This document shows positions 1-12,564 of a stretch of DNA of 64,000 nucleotides, one piece after another. Under the pieces are notes generated by a model. That model did not search any database. It saw only the letters and a program-made list of their open reading frames with translations, and was not told where the DNA came from. The first letter of the stretch is position 1, and every line of letters begins with the position of its first letter. The position numbers and the translations under genes were made by a program. This DNA is from Eledone cirrhosa (lineage: Eukaryota > Mollusca > Cephalopoda > Octopoda > Eledonidae), in NCBI GenBank assembly GCA_964016885.1, contig OZ024749.1, positions 32,656,517-32,720,516 of the forward strand, given 5' to 3'.

Positions 1-69
1 TGACTCACAATCAATTTGCTTAATTTGGTTTTGAAAATAGCCAAAATTTAGAGGGATTTAGTCATATGA

Positions 70-277
70 TTAACATTTTAATTACTCTCTATATACTATT
101 GTATTTTTGCAGTAAAGGTTTTACCTCACATAATATCGAATCTATGAGATTTTGATATTATTTATTTTGAGAACAATACCTTAACATAAGCATGAGCAGC
201 CAGTTATGGCCAGTTTGAACTGAAAAAGGTGAGAGAATTCTAGCCGGATACAGCCGGTTTAAATGCTAAAGGGTTAA
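70..277 (+). mobile_element. piggyBac-like MITE, copy a
   Basis: The copy ends AATGCTAAAGGG followed by TTAA (274-277) and has a TTAA at 70-73, with a degraded left end. The interior shares acctcacataatatcgaat and gagaacaataccttaaca with the other copies. It sits inside a second dispersed repeat whose halves flank it (about 1-69 and 278-360). Confidence 0.7.
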
Positions 278-998
278 TCTGTTGTTTGAAATATATCTTA
301 ACAAAATTTTCTTACATAAAATTATTCTAGAAAGTTTTTAGATAAATATAAACATTTTAAAATGAACAGTTTTATATCATAAAACAAGGGATGGTTTGGG
401 GCAATTTGGTATCAAAAAGGTTAAAACTAAATATTTTTAAAAAAATAAAAAAAAATAAAAAAACTACTCAACTTTTTGTCTTTGTCATCATTAGAGCCAG
501 TAGGGTATGGAATTGTTCCTTCTATTGCAAAGTCTGAAATCATAAAAAAAAAAATAAGAACTAATTCATTAGTTTGTTAACTAGACATTAGTTTAATATG
601 AAATAACTAGTTTTATAACACAAACTAGAGGAATTTATCAAACTTTGGGAAATTTCAATATGCCAAAAATACAATTTAGGGAAGAAGGCTATTTTTTTTA
701 TAGACACTTTAGATTATGTTTTGGTTCAGATATTGATATTTTAAAAAGCTATGTTGCAAAAAAGAATGGATAAAAGGAATTCCATGTATAATGGCTCTTG
801 AAATGAAACATTTTATTTAATGCATAGTGCAAGATTTTTGTGGGTCAAGAAACCAAAATATTTTGGCAATACTCCTTTCTTAATGTCTTCAGACTACAGA
901 TTTATTTTAAGTTTGGACAAATGAGGAAATAGTTGAAACTAGGAATCTGGTTCAACCTGCTGACTTGGTAAACCAAATATTTACCATTTATTTTTTAA
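278..998. other. AT-rich DNA without genes
   Basis: Up to about 360 this is the right half of a dispersed repeat (tttttagataaata motif). The rest is A-rich unique-looking sequence with no ORF or recognised repeat. Confidence 0.5.
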
Positions 999-1217
999 AA
1001 ACCCTTTAGCATAGATTACATATTTACTTTTATATTTTAATGGTAAACACTTTATTTCACATAATTATCTCACATAATATCGAATATATGAGATTTGGAT
1101 ATTATTTATTTTGAGAACAATACCTTAACATCAGTATGATCAGCCAGTTACAGCTGGTTTGAACAGAAAGAGGTGAGAGAATTCTGGCTGGATACAGCTG
1201 GTTTAAATGCTAAAGGG
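999..1217 (+). mobile_element. piggyBac-like MITE, copy b
   Basis: The left end is ACCCTTTAGCAT, the right end AAATGCTAAAGGG, with TTAA on the right (1218-1221) and within a T/A run on the left. The interior matches copy a closely. Confidence 0.8.
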
Positions 1218-1639
1218 TTAAATACTCACCTTTTAGTTCAATCTTCTCTATATTGTTTAGAGATTTAGAAGATTATTGCAACATTCAAAGACAACCTTTG
1301 TATAACACTCATCTCATACAGAAGCCCAACTAATTGGAGTCATGAAGCTGAACTCAGCCTAGAAATACATGTCTTAGTTAATGGTGGAGACATGAATTCA
1401 CAGACAGCCCAAGATGACATCCACATATTTTGTTTTCCCTTATTCAATCAAATAAAATGGTCAGAACATGGCAGATGTTATGCCTGAAAATAACCTACTA
1501 TGCTTAACCTTCTGGAGGCTCCAGGCGCATTAAGACGCTGATAGAGTTATCTCCCCTTAATAAATGTGTTGTCAAGGGAAGCAATTCATAAAAGTTTCTA
1601 GTGTGCTGAAGATTAAGTTCTCGTCTAACTTGACTGTAT

Positions 1640-2760
1640 GAATGGATGAGTAACTCCAGATGGAGTCACAGTGGCACCATTGTGACATAGAGGCACGTTT
1701 TTGAGCATTTTAAACCTGGTACAGCCCATCCCCCTCTCCAGGTCTGACCAGAGCTGGTTTCTTACAGAGAAGAAGAGAAAGTCAGAGAGAAGAAGAAAGA
1801 AAGAGATATAGAGGAAGAATTGACTCCCAGTAGGTAACTGGTACGTAAGAGATATAGAGGAAAATTCAGACCCAGTATTGGACTGGTACTTAAGAGATAT
1901 AGAGGATGAATGGACCCCTAGTAGGAGATTGATACTTAAGAAATATAGAGAAAGAATGGACCCCTAGTAGGAGATTGATACTTAAGAAATATAGAGAAAG
2001 AATGGACCCCTAGTAGGAGATTGATACTTAAGAAATATAGAGAAAGAATGGACCCCTAGTAAGAGATTGATACTTAAGAAATATAGAGAAAGAATGGACC
2101 CCTAGTAGGAGATTGATACTTAAGAAATATAGAGAAAGAATGGACCCCTAGTAGGAGATTGATACTTAAGAAATATAGAGAAAGAATGGACCCCTAGTAG
2201 GAGATTGATACTTAAGAAATATAGAGAAAGAATGGACCCCTAGTAGGAGATTGATACTTAAGAAATATAGAGAAAGAATGGACCCCTAGTAGGAGATTGA
2301 TACTTAAGAAATATAGAGAAAGAATGGACCCCTAGTAGGAGATTGATACTTAAAAAATATAGAGAAAGAATGGACCCCTAGTAGGAGATTGATACTTAAG
2401 AAATATAGAGAAAGAATGGACCCCTAGTAGGAGATTGATACTTAAGAAATATAGAGAAAGAATGGACCCCTAGTAGGAGATTGATACTTAAGAAATATAG
2501 AGAAAGAATGGACCCCTAGTAGGAGATTGATACTTAAGAAATATAGAGAAAAAATTGACTCCCAGTAGAGAACTGGTACTTAAGAGATATAGAGGAAGAA
2601 TTGACCCCCCCCCCCCCCCCCCAGTAGGGGACTGGTACTTTATTTATTGACCTTGAAAGGATGAAAGGCAAAGGTGACGGTGTGATTTGAACTCAGAGCT
2701 ACAACAAATACCACAAAATATTCAAACTGACATTTCTAACAACTGCTAATTAATCCTCAA
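1640..2760 (-). repeat. tRNA-type SINE expanded by an internal 46-bp minisatellite
   Basis: On the minus strand a SINE head (2640-2760, with gtttgaactcaga-like sequence and a ttgaccttgaaaggatgaaa block) and its 3' part (1640-1800, including ctccaggtctgacc and atggagtcac) flank about 840 bp of tandem repeats. The same element without the expansion is at 47345-47640, where the corresponding internal segment occurs once. Confidence 0.8.
1803..2641. repeat. 46-bp tandem array, about 18 copies
   Basis: The unit starts AAATATAGAGAAAGAATGGA and continues ccccTAGTAGGAGATTGATACTTAAG-like; successive copies start exactly 46 bases apart (for example 1941 and 1987). The central copies are almost identical. 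The outer copies are diverged and closer to the SINE sequence, and a poly-C run interrupts the last one (2607-2622). Confidence 0.95.
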
Positions 2761-2839
2761 TCTAAATAAACAATGGGATATAGAAGATTAAACTATGAAG
2801 TATATTATTACATTAAAGAAGTTAGTTCTGGCCATTGAA

Positions 2840-3125
2840 TACTGTATAGCATGGTATACTGTACACTACCTGCATATTATGGTATACTGTATACAATGGC
2901 ATCGTGTATACCATGGTTACAATGTTATACAAATAACCATCTGTATATCATGGTATACAATATACCATCTGTATACCATGCTATACACTATACCATCTGT
3001 ATACCATGGTGTACTGTATACTATCTGTATACAATAGTATGTTGTATACCATGCTATACAATATACCATCTATATACCATGCTACACAACATACCATCTA
3101 TATATTATAGTATGCTGTATGTCAG
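2840..3125. repeat. Palindromic GTATAC-rich degenerate array
   Basis: About 285 bp of short units built around taccatctgtataccatg, with GTATAC and CCATGG-like palindromes every 10-15 bases on both strands. ORFs here read Tyr/Ile/Cys/His-rich repeats and are not credible genes. Confidence 0.8.
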
Positions 3126-3289
3126 AATTCAACTGAATTTGCTCAACAATTAACAATAAACAAACAAAAAATGTCAACATTTTCTCCATATGAAATGTTC
3201 TACACTTAAGAAAATCTGTCAACACTACACCATTGTTGGTAAAGAACAGGCTGGAAGTATTGGAAGTAGACACTGAAACCCAAATTACC

Positions 3290-3393
3290 AAACATTTAGT
3301 TCTGTTTGAGCAAGACATGGTCACCTGACCCTACTTGCCTCAAATAGGACAACCCGTCTAACCTATGCTAACGTGGAAAATAGATGTTAAGCA

Positions 3394-3428
<35 letters not shown>

Positions 3429-3430
3429 AC
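3290..3430 (+). repeat. SINE/LINE tail fragment with (GAT)n
   Basis: gagcaagacatggtcacctg, then cccgtctaacctatgctaac, then (GAT)n is the 3' tail shared by SINEs and RTE-like LINEs in this window. Confidence 0.75.
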
Positions 3431-4289
3431 ATATAACAATTTAGTTAACTTCCATACAAGCTGCAGAATAATGTATTCCCATTAGGACTCAGAATGAAAC
3501 AGTAAGTCGTATGGGACTTCGAAGTAATAAATTGAAGAGGGCTGCCAATATGAAGTCAATCAAACATTTTAAAACAAGATCTTATCTACACATACAAAGT
3601 CAAACAAGAGAAATGAGCTGAAGACAAAATACATTTATTTTACATGCAGCAGCAATAGTAGCAGTAGCAGCAAGCAAATAATCCTCACTGGCATGGAAAA
3701 CAATCAAGGAACCACATACCAAAGATGAGTGATTCCTCATCAGGACCAGAAAATACTTCAGATGATATATTTCTTTACTGTAGATAAAAGAACATATAAA
3801 CACACATACACACATGCACACACACTCATACAAATACACACATACACATGAAACAAATGAAGACCATAATAGTGTAAAACAGAATATATTATTAGTCTTT
3901 ATGATATAAAATCCTTTTATGAATAAAAAATAAAAATATATAGTTTGGCTTTTCATAAAAAATTGATCATGAAGCATGATTCTTCAGTAAGAGATGGTGC
4001 CAGAAATTCTGAATATGAAATATGAAAGAAATTCCACTTATTACCTGAAGGTGTATTCTTGGGAGTATACAGCCAAGTTGTGTTAGCACAAGGAATTCCC
4101 CAGAACATAATTGAGTCAAGGAAAAGATGAAATCTAAAATAAGAAAGGCTGTTAGTGATAGAGCAAGGAAATATTAGAAAGCTTTAGTGTTGGTAAAAAG
4201 ACAGTCAACTGATATAGTGATATGACAGGAAATCTATGAATAATTTATAATAGCAAATTAACAAATGTAAAATGACCAACATTATGGTA
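3431..4289. other. No gene; unique AT-rich DNA with a CA-rich patch
   Basis: The patch at 3790-3850 is (CA)-rich. The minus-strand ORF across 3600-3977 reads through it and shows no family motif. Confidence 0.5.
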
Positions 4290-6612
4290 TATACAGTAGC
4301 ATGGCTAGCTGGTTGGTACAATGAGAATGGTATGTTGTAGCATGGCTAGCTGGTTGGATCAATGAGAGTGGTATATAGTTGAATGGCTAGCTGGTTGGGT
4401 CAATGAGAGTGGTATATAGCTGAATGGCTAGTTGGTTGGGACCATGAAAGTGGTATATAGTTGAATGGCTAGTTGGTTGGGTCAATGAGAGTGGTATATA
4501 GTTGAATGGTTAGATGGTTGGGTCAATGAGAGTGGTATATAGTTGAATGGTTAGATGGTTGGATCAATGAGAGTGGTATATAGTTGAATGGTTAGATGGT
4601 TGGGTCAATGAGAGTGGTATATAGTTGAATGGTTAGATGGTTGGGTCAATGAGAGTGGTATATAGCTGAATGGCTAGCTGGTTGGGTCAATGGGAGTGGT
4701 ATAGAGTTGAATGGCTAGCTGGTTGGGTCAATGAGAGTGGTATATAGTTGAATGGTTAGGTCAATGAGAGTGGTATATAGTTGAATGGTTAGGTCAATGA
4801 GAGTGGTATATAGTTGAATGGTTAGATGGTTGGGTCAATGAGAGTGGTATATAGTTGAATGGTTAGATGGTTGGGTCAATGGGAGTGGTATATAGTTGAA
4901 TGGTTAGATGGTTGGGTCAATGGGAGTGGTATATAGTTGAATGGTTAGATGGTTGGGTCAATGAGAGTGGTATATAGTTGAATGGTTAGATGGTTGGATC
5001 AATGGGAGTGGTATATAGTTGAATGGTTAGATGGTTGGGTCAATGAGAGTGGTATATAGTTGAATGGTTAGATGGTTGGGTCAATGAGAGTGGTATATAG
5101 TTGAATGGTTAGATGGTTGGATCAATGGGAGTGGTATATAGTTGGATGGCTAGCTGGTTGGGTCAATGAGAGTGGTATATAGTAGAATGGCTAGCTGGTT
5201 GGGTCAATGAGAGTGGTATATAGTTGAATGGTTAGCTGGTTGGGTCAATGGGAGTGGTATATAGCTGAATGGTTAGATGGTTGGATCAATGGGAGTGGTA
5301 TATAGTTGAATGGTTAGATGGTTGGGTCAATGAGGGTGGTATATAGTTGAATGGTTAGTTGGTTGGGTTAATGAGAGTGGTATATAGTTGAATGGTTAGA
5401 TGGTTGGGTCAATGAGAGTGGTATATAGTTGAATGGTTAGATGGTTGGGTCAATGAGAGTGGTATATAGTTGAATGGTTAGATGGTTGGGTCAATGAGAG
5501 TGGTATATAGTAGAATGGCTAGCTGGTTGGGTCAATGGGAGTGGTATATAGTTGAATGGTTAGATGGTTGGGTCAATGAGAGTGGTATATAGCTGAATGG
5601 CTAGCTGGTTGGGTCAATGGGAGTGGTATATAGTTGAATGGCTAGCTGGTTGGGTCAATGCAGTGGTATATAGCTGAATGGCTAGCTGGTTGGGTCAATG
5701 AGAGTGGTATATAGTTGAATGGCAAACTGGTTGGGTCAATGAGAGTGGTATATAGCTGAATGGCTAGCTGGTTGGGTCAATGATAGTGGTATATAGTTGC
5801 TAGGCTAGATGCTTGGATCAATGAGATTAGTATATAGTAGAATGGCTAGCTGGTTGGGTCAATGATAGTGGTATATAGTTGCTAGGCTAGATGTTTGGGT
5901 TAATGAGAATGGTAACCAGTTACATGGTCAGATGGTTGGATCAATGGAAATAGTATATAGTATCATGGCTACATGGTTGGGTCAATGAGAGTGGTCTATA
6001 GCTGAATGGCTAGCTGGTTGGGTCAATGGGAGTGGTATATAGTTGAATGGCTAGCTGGTTGGGTCAATGCAGTGGTATATAGCTGAATGGCTAGCTGGTT
6101 GGGTCAATGAGAGTGGTATATAGCTGAATGGCTAGCTGGTTGGGTCAATGGGAGTGGTATATAGTTGAATGGCTAGCTGGTTGGGTCAATGCAGTGGTAT
6201 ATAGCTGAATGGCTAGCTGGTTGGGTCAATGAGAGTGGTATATAGCTGAATGGCTAGCTGGTTGGGTCAATGGGAGTGGTATATAGTTGAATGGCTAGCT
6301 GGTTGGGTCAATGCAGTGGTATATAGCTGAATGGCTAGCTGGTTGGGTCAATGAGAGTGGTATATAGCTGAATGGCTAGCTGGTTGGGTCAATGAGAGTG
6401 GTATATAGTTGAATGGCAAACTGGTTGGGTCAATGAGAGTGGTATATAGTTGAATGGTTAGCTGGTTGGGTCAATGATAGTGGTATATAGTTGCTAGGCT
6501 AGATGTTTGGGTTAATGAGAATGGTAACCAGTTACATGGTCAGATGGTTGGATCAATGGAAATAGTATATAGTATCATGGCTACATGGTTGGGTCAATGG
6601 GAGTGGTCTATC
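4290..6612. repeat. 41-bp satellite-like array, about 57 copies
   Basis: The unit is tggctagctggttgggtcaa followed by tgagagtggtatatagttgaa. Copies fall into TTAGATGG and CTAGCTGG subtypes. From about 5990 to 6375 three units form a 122-bp higher-order repeat marked by a one-base-shorter variant (aatgcagtgg at about 6065, 6187 and 6309). A variant block with gctaggctagatgtttgggt occurs at 5881 and again at 6493. Confidence 0.95.
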
Positions 6613-7054
6613 CTATGTTACTTTTTTATGAGGGTGGCACTTTAAGTGGGAGTTACTGAGCAATATTTTACAATTGTCTGGACAGGGGGAAAACTCAAGG
6701 GCTGCCTCTGGAGGCACAATTTAGCTACATTAATGATGGAATATTTATTTGAGAGAGAGAGAGAGAGAGAGAGCCAAAGTAGAAGCTTCCTTATATTAAC
6801 GAGGAACTAAATGCTTTAAGAGAAGATGAACACTGTCAAATACTTCTAAGTCCCACTGAAATTCTACAAAGGACACACAGTGAAACATCTACAGTGACAC
6901 TGCCATCGACTAGTTGCACCAATTGCAGGAAATTGATTAGTTGATTGATATATTGACTCAGGGAAAACAGAGTTTAAATCCTACAGAAGATGGTTATAAT
7001 TTTCAACATCCTTAATTCCTTAAGATGACATATTGGAAGGATTTATTTTTAGGA

Positions 7055-7363
7055 AGCAAAGCTTTTTGATCTCCATGTGTCTAACACACGTGGACATGCC
7101 TACAAAATCAGAAAACAGCACAGTTCCCATGACTTTCGGAAACATTTTTTCACGCTCAGAATTGCTGAAGCATGGAACAAACTGCCTGCGTAAGTTGTTT
7201 ACTGCCAAGACACTGCATCCTTTAAAACCCTCATGCTTCCCGAAATTCGCCAAAACTACACCTGATGTACCCCTTCCATACACATGCACACGCGTATATC
7301 ATGACTCATGCACTGTTCATTTTCCTGGCGTTTGTACATTACCCTATGTACTTGATGAGTTGT
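7055..7363 (+). pseudogene. CR1-like LINE, 3' end of pol
   Basis: The frames encode the C-terminal pattern of CR1/jockey-type pol (SNTRGHAHKVRKQHS and EAWNKLPASVV in better copies), broken here by several shifts, then the 3' UTR up to gatgagttgtagtg. A SINE joins it directly. Confidence 0.75.
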
Positions 7364-7829
<466 letters not shown>

Positions 7830-7856
7830 AAAACGAAAAATCAGTGATGCATCTAG

Positions 7857-7887
<31 letters not shown>

Positions 7888-8216
7888 TCACTCTTAAACA
7901 TACACACTCACCAACATGAACACATTTATACACTGCATTAATAGCATCAATGCCTCATGGCCAAAGCTATGTCCACTGAAAAGTAAACAGAAACAACAAA
8001 GCAAACAACACAGTACAATGAAGAAATATATTAGTTTAACACTTGATATAGTAAGAAAAGAGTCTTTACGTTTTGGACACTAGATAGAATGAGAAGAGGA
8101 AAGAACACAAAAAAAGTGTTTTGAGAAAAAGCATGTGTGCATATTCAGTCAACCATATATATATATATATATATATATATGCATGTACATATTTAGGCTT
8201 GTGCGTCCATGTACAA

Positions 8217-8251
<35 letters not shown>

Positions 8252-8280
8252 TGTGAGTGTGAGTGTGAGTGTGTGTGTGT

Positions 8281-8324
<44 letters not shown>

Positions 8325-8325
<1 letters not shown>

Positions 8326-8675
8326 GGAGGCACATGGCTATGTGGTTAGAGTATTGGCCTTGCAATCGAAAGGTTGTGAGTTCAATTCTCAGACCGGGTG
8401 ATGTGTTGTTTCCTTGAGCAAGACACTTTATTTCACATTGCTCCAGTTTACTCAGCTGTAGAAATGAGATGATAGGACTACGGTCCCTATCATTCCATGG
8501 CAAAAAAGCACCCAGCTCACACTGTAAAGTGGACGTGTAGGCGCCACGGCAAAAAAGCACCCAGCACTCACTGTAAATGAGGTTGGTGTTAGGAAGGGCA
8601 TCCAGCTATAGAAAGCAAGCCAGAATCAGTTCCCGTCTCACCCTTGAAGCTGGGAAAAAGCGGACGTAAAATGAA

Positions 8676-8682
<7 letters not shown>
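8325..8682 (+). repeat. tRNA-derived SINE (type A), copy 2
   Basis: It starts atggaggcacatggctatgt and shares the unusual duplicated caaaaaagcacccagc block with copy 1. Confidence 0.9.
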
Positions 8683-8734
<52 letters not shown>

Positions 8735-8761
8735 AAAACGAAAAATCAGTGATGCATCTAG

Positions 8762-8792
<31 letters not shown>

Positions 8793-9193
8793 TCACTCTT
8801 AAACATACACACTCACCAACATGAACACATTTATACACTGCATTAATAGCATCAATGCCTCATGGCCAAAGCTATGTCCACTGAAAAGTAAACAGAAACA
8901 ACAAAGCAAACAACACAGTACAATGAAGAAATATATTAGTTTAACACTTGATATAGTAAGAAAAGAGTCTTTACGTTTTGGACACTAGATAGAATGAGAA
9001 GAGGAAAGAACACAAAAAAAGTGTTTTGAGAAAAAGCATGTGTGCATATTCAGTCAACCATATATATATATATATATATATATGCATGTACATATTTAGG
9101 CTTGTGCGTCCATGTACAAACATGTGTGTGTGTGTGTGTGTGAGTGTGAGTGTGAGTGTGAGTGTGTGTGTGTGTTTATATATATATATATAA

Positions 9194-9532
9194 TGGAGGC
9201 ACATGGCTATGTGGTTAGAGTATTGGCCTTGCAATCGAAAGGTTGTGAGTTCAATTCTCAGACCGGGTGATGTGTTGTTTCCTTGAGCAAGACACTTTAT
9301 TTCACATTGCTCCAGTTTACTCAGCTGTAGAAATGAGATGACAGGGACTGGGGTCCCTATCATTCCACTGCAGAGTGGCTGTGTAGGTGCCCCGGCAAAA
9401 AAGCACCCAGCACTCACTGTAAATGAGGTTGGTGTTAGGAAGGGCATCCAGCTGTAGAAATCAAGCCAGAATCAGTTCCCGTCCCACCCTTGCAAGCAGG
9501 GAAAAGCGGACATAAAATGATGATGATGATGA
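9194..9532 (+). repeat. tRNA-derived SINE (type A), copy 3
   Basis: The same head as copy 2, but with the ordinary single caaaaaagcacccagc block, ending in (GAT)n. Confidence 0.9.
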
Positions 9533-9869
9533 CATGCTGCTTTCTTCATCGTCATCACTATCATTGGCAGCCTTTCTCTTTGTTCCTCCGCCAATATTAA
9601 TCATATCCACCACACACACACACTGAAATGGACATGTACACACAGTACAACCATGCCACAAACACACACCTATGAAGGGGAGAATATGACATAAATCTAA
9701 GTTTCAATGCAAACACAAACACAAACAGGCAGATTATTCATGACATCCTGTTGCCCCAATTGGGACGATCAGCAAACCATAAAAAGTTTACTCTGTAACT
9801 TTCCTCCTACTCCCTCCATCCACTTCTCCACTTACCCTACATGTCAATCTAATTAGGGCTCTACCCCTT

Positions 9870-10085
9870 AAGAGACAGGGTTTGGAAATAGCTGAAAGTG
9901 GAAAAAATACCAGTCCAGTACTGGGGTCAATTCTGTCTCTCTCCTCTGCAAGAAATCAGATTTGACCTAGAGAGGAGGTGGTCTCTTCCAGGTTTAAAAT
10001 ACTCAAGAGACACTGTATGTAATGATGGCACCCCCTTTAACTCCATCAACAGTTAAGGGTTCTTTCTCTCTACCTAGTAATATAA
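9870..10085 (+). repeat. K-type SINE, 3' portion
   Basis: It shows accagtccagtactggggtc, then tctctctcctctgcaagaaa, an aggtttaaaatactcaagag block and aactccatcaacagttaagg, the distal part of the long SINE type whose inner segment makes the 46-bp array. Confidence 0.75.
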
Positions 10086-10186
10086 CTAACTTTCTCATTA
10101 TTAAGTTGGTGTTTCGAACATAACATAACGAAGATTCTTAAATAAAACTATGATGAAAGGTTTTTAGATAAATACCAACACTTTAA

Positions 10187-10419
10187 CCCTTTAGCATTTA
10201 CATTACTCTATATATACTAGTGTATTATATATACTATTATATTTTCACAATAAAGGCTTTACCTCATAATTATCTCACATAATATCAAATCTACGAGATT
10301 TTGATATTTATTTTGAGAATAATACCTTAACATCAGTATGAACAGCTTGTTACAACCGGTTTGAACAGAAAGAGGTGAGAGAATACTGGCCAGATACGGC
10401 CAGTTTAGATACTAAAGAG
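10187..10419 (+). mobile_element. piggyBac-like MITE, copy c
   Basis: TTAA at 10183-10186 precedes CCCTTTAGCATTTAC, and the right end actaaagag precedes TTAA at 10420-10423. It abuts another dispersed repeat on its left. Confidence 0.85.
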
Positions 10420-10542
10420 TTAAAATAAACAATTGTATATCACAGAACCAGGGCAATTTCAATCAAAAGGTTTAAAGAAGTCCTCCAGTGCTGGATGCTC
10501 TAGAATAATAATGTTATTAACATGAGAACATAATGTCTATAG

Positions 10543-10884
10543 CAGGGGTATGCAATATATTCCATTGGCAGACCACTTTTGAACATTGGAACCACTATTA
10601 GGGCCAGTTACTGTCAAAAAGATGTAATTTAATGAAAACCAGTGAATTGAGTCATAAATACATTGTGAATACATTTTTAAACAATAAAGACAAATAAAAT
10701 ATAATTTAGTTTTATTAATGTGAGACTTGGTATTTGGTGTTTTTGCACAATTTATCAATGTATGGTTATGAAAAAAATTCTAAATAAGCCTACAAGATAA
10801 AAACTAAAAAAAGTCATCGTGGGCCACTCTGACTGGTCTGGTGGGTCAGATTGTGGCCCACGGGCCGCCTGTCTCACACCCTTG
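10543..10884 (+). mobile_element. hAT-like non-autonomous element
   Basis: The ends are CAGGGGTATG and (complement of the right end) CAAGGGTGTG. They are flanked by the perfect 8-bp duplication gtctatag (10535-10542 and 10885-10892). The right end carries the ggcccgtgggcc motif common in hAT-derived repeats. No transposase is present. Confidence 0.85.
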
Positions 10885-10892
10885 GTCTATAG

Positions 10893-11045
10893 TACCTTTA
10901 CTAGTGGACAGATTATTGTAAGAATTTGAAGTTATATATATATAAAACTTTAATTTTTAATGTGATGCAATCATTGTACTATTTTGTATTTTACAAGAAT
11001 GTCATGCTAACATGTTTTTGTGTGTTACAAGATGTTCGTGAAATT
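10893..11045 (+). repeat. Unnamed dispersed repeat, copy 1
   Basis: This AT-rich block (tttaatttttaatgtgatgc and catgctaaca) recurs at about 54378-54530 and 57045-57190. Confidence 0.65.
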
Positions 11046-11048
11046 TAA

Positions 11049-11231
11049 ACCAGCTGTATTTGGGCAGAATTCTCTCACCTCTTTCTGTTCAAACTGGCCA
11101 CTCATACTGACGTTAAGGTATTGTTCTCAAAATAAATAATATCAAAATCTCAGAGATTCAATATTATGTGAAATAAACAGTTTACCATGTAAATACAATG
11201 GCATATATAGAGTAATGTAAATGTTGAAGGG
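11049..11231 (-). mobile_element. piggyBac-like MITE, copy d (inverted, end lost)
   Basis: Reverse orientation: gcagaattctctcacctctt, then aaggtattgttctcaaaata, ending gaaggg before TTAA (11232-11235). The inner terminal repeat on the left is missing. Confidence 0.75.
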
Positions 11232-11235
11232 TTAA

Positions 11236-11940
11236 GGTGGCAAAACTTTCATCTATAACTGCTTAAGCATGACTTATGGAAATAATAAATATTGCTTTTA
11301 GAACAACCAAGATAATAATTGCAATTAAATTTTACATTAAGTGAGATCGAATGTGGCCAAATTTCAGTTAAATTTCATTGTCCTCCCTCGGTGATCATTA
11401 AAAAGGAAGGAAGCCAGTCTAGAGCTTCATGTTAAATATATTCTTACGCCTTTCATATGTTGTTTAGTCCTATACTGAAAGCAAAATCAACTACATGGAA
11501 AGTGGCTGCTTGTCTGTGGCAGTCTTACAATCAGTTGAAGATGGAAATAATAATTCAAACATTTAATCTAAAATCATAGTCCAGAAAATCAAGGAGAATC
11601 TAGTCCTAGGTCAGCCATGATTATAAATGTTCCAGCTGTAACCATCAAGTATGTTTTATTTTTGTTTTGTTTTTTTCAATCATAGGATATCAAGGACTAC
11701 ATTATCTAATGCAACCCAATACTTATTTTTCAAGAAGGCAGTGTTAGGGTTAAAGTTAGAGAGATTTGGCTGCTATTTCTAGCAATTGACTCCCTTGTTT
11801 GGCTGGACATCTTGGTACTGGTAATGACTGTGTGTGATGGATTATTTCAAGATGTCTGTCCATTCTCTGGCAGTGTTCTCTCTAGGAAGGTGTCATATGG
11901 AATATATGGGAATTCTGAGGTGAGCAAGTGTCATGTCATA
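11236..11940. other. No feature recognised
   Basis: Unique-looking AT-rich sequence with no long ORF, followed by (TA)n. Confidence 0.4.
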
Positions 11941-12038
11941 TATATATATATATAGGAAAATGTACCCACTCTACTACCCTAAGTATTGAGTACTCTGGTG
12001 TGTTATGGTCCATCTGGTTCCTTACCACAACTCCTTCG

Positions 12039-12084
<46 letters not shown>

Positions 12085-12087
<3 letters not shown>

Positions 12088-12511
12088 AAGGTGAAATATT
12101 TGGTTGTTGTGGAAGAGAAAGATCAACACGACAAATACCAATCATTTTGCTATGCTCGATTAAAAGACACAATTAACAGCATAGGTAGTAGTAAGCTCGT
12201 AGCGCAAGAAAACTGTGCTGTCTATATGAAGAGGCAGAAGACTGTGTGGTTGAAGTGTTGGTGGAAGAATTGCTGTTGGGCCCTTGTCGACAGGGCCAGA
12301 GTTTCTTTGCTAAGTGCTACATCTCGCCACTTGCTTGACCAGGTTGAAGTAATGCTTCTCTTCCGGAGAACCAGAGTCGAATGACCTAAAGAAAAACTTA
12401 TCTCACCTCACCTCAAGCTGGCCAGCCCCTCCAGACCACTGACACCAACCGAGATAAAGAGAAATAGCAGCCAGATGTCATTTGGGGGTCAGTATGTGCA
12501 AAGAGATTTCG

Positions 12512-12514
<3 letters not shown>
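12085..12514. other. Unrecognised segment between two long (TA)n tracts
   Basis: The GC content is higher than the surroundings and a plus-strand frame stays open to 12384. The frame starts inside (TA)n and no family motif is visible, so this is probably part of a repeat. Confidence 0.35.

Positions 12515-12563
<49 letters not shown>

Positions 12564-12564
<1 letters not shown>

Noticed and set aside
1803..2641. Possible CRISPR array
   Set aside because: Units are contiguous with no unique spacers, and the context is an animal genome.
8325..8420. Possible tRNA genes (A and B boxes)
   Set aside because: They are SINE heads joined to SINE bodies; the acceptor stem does not close and no anticodon arm fits a functional tRNA.
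11986..12384. 132-codon plus-strand ORF
   Set aside because: It starts in unrelated sequence and reads through a (TA)n tract; no motif or splice evidence.
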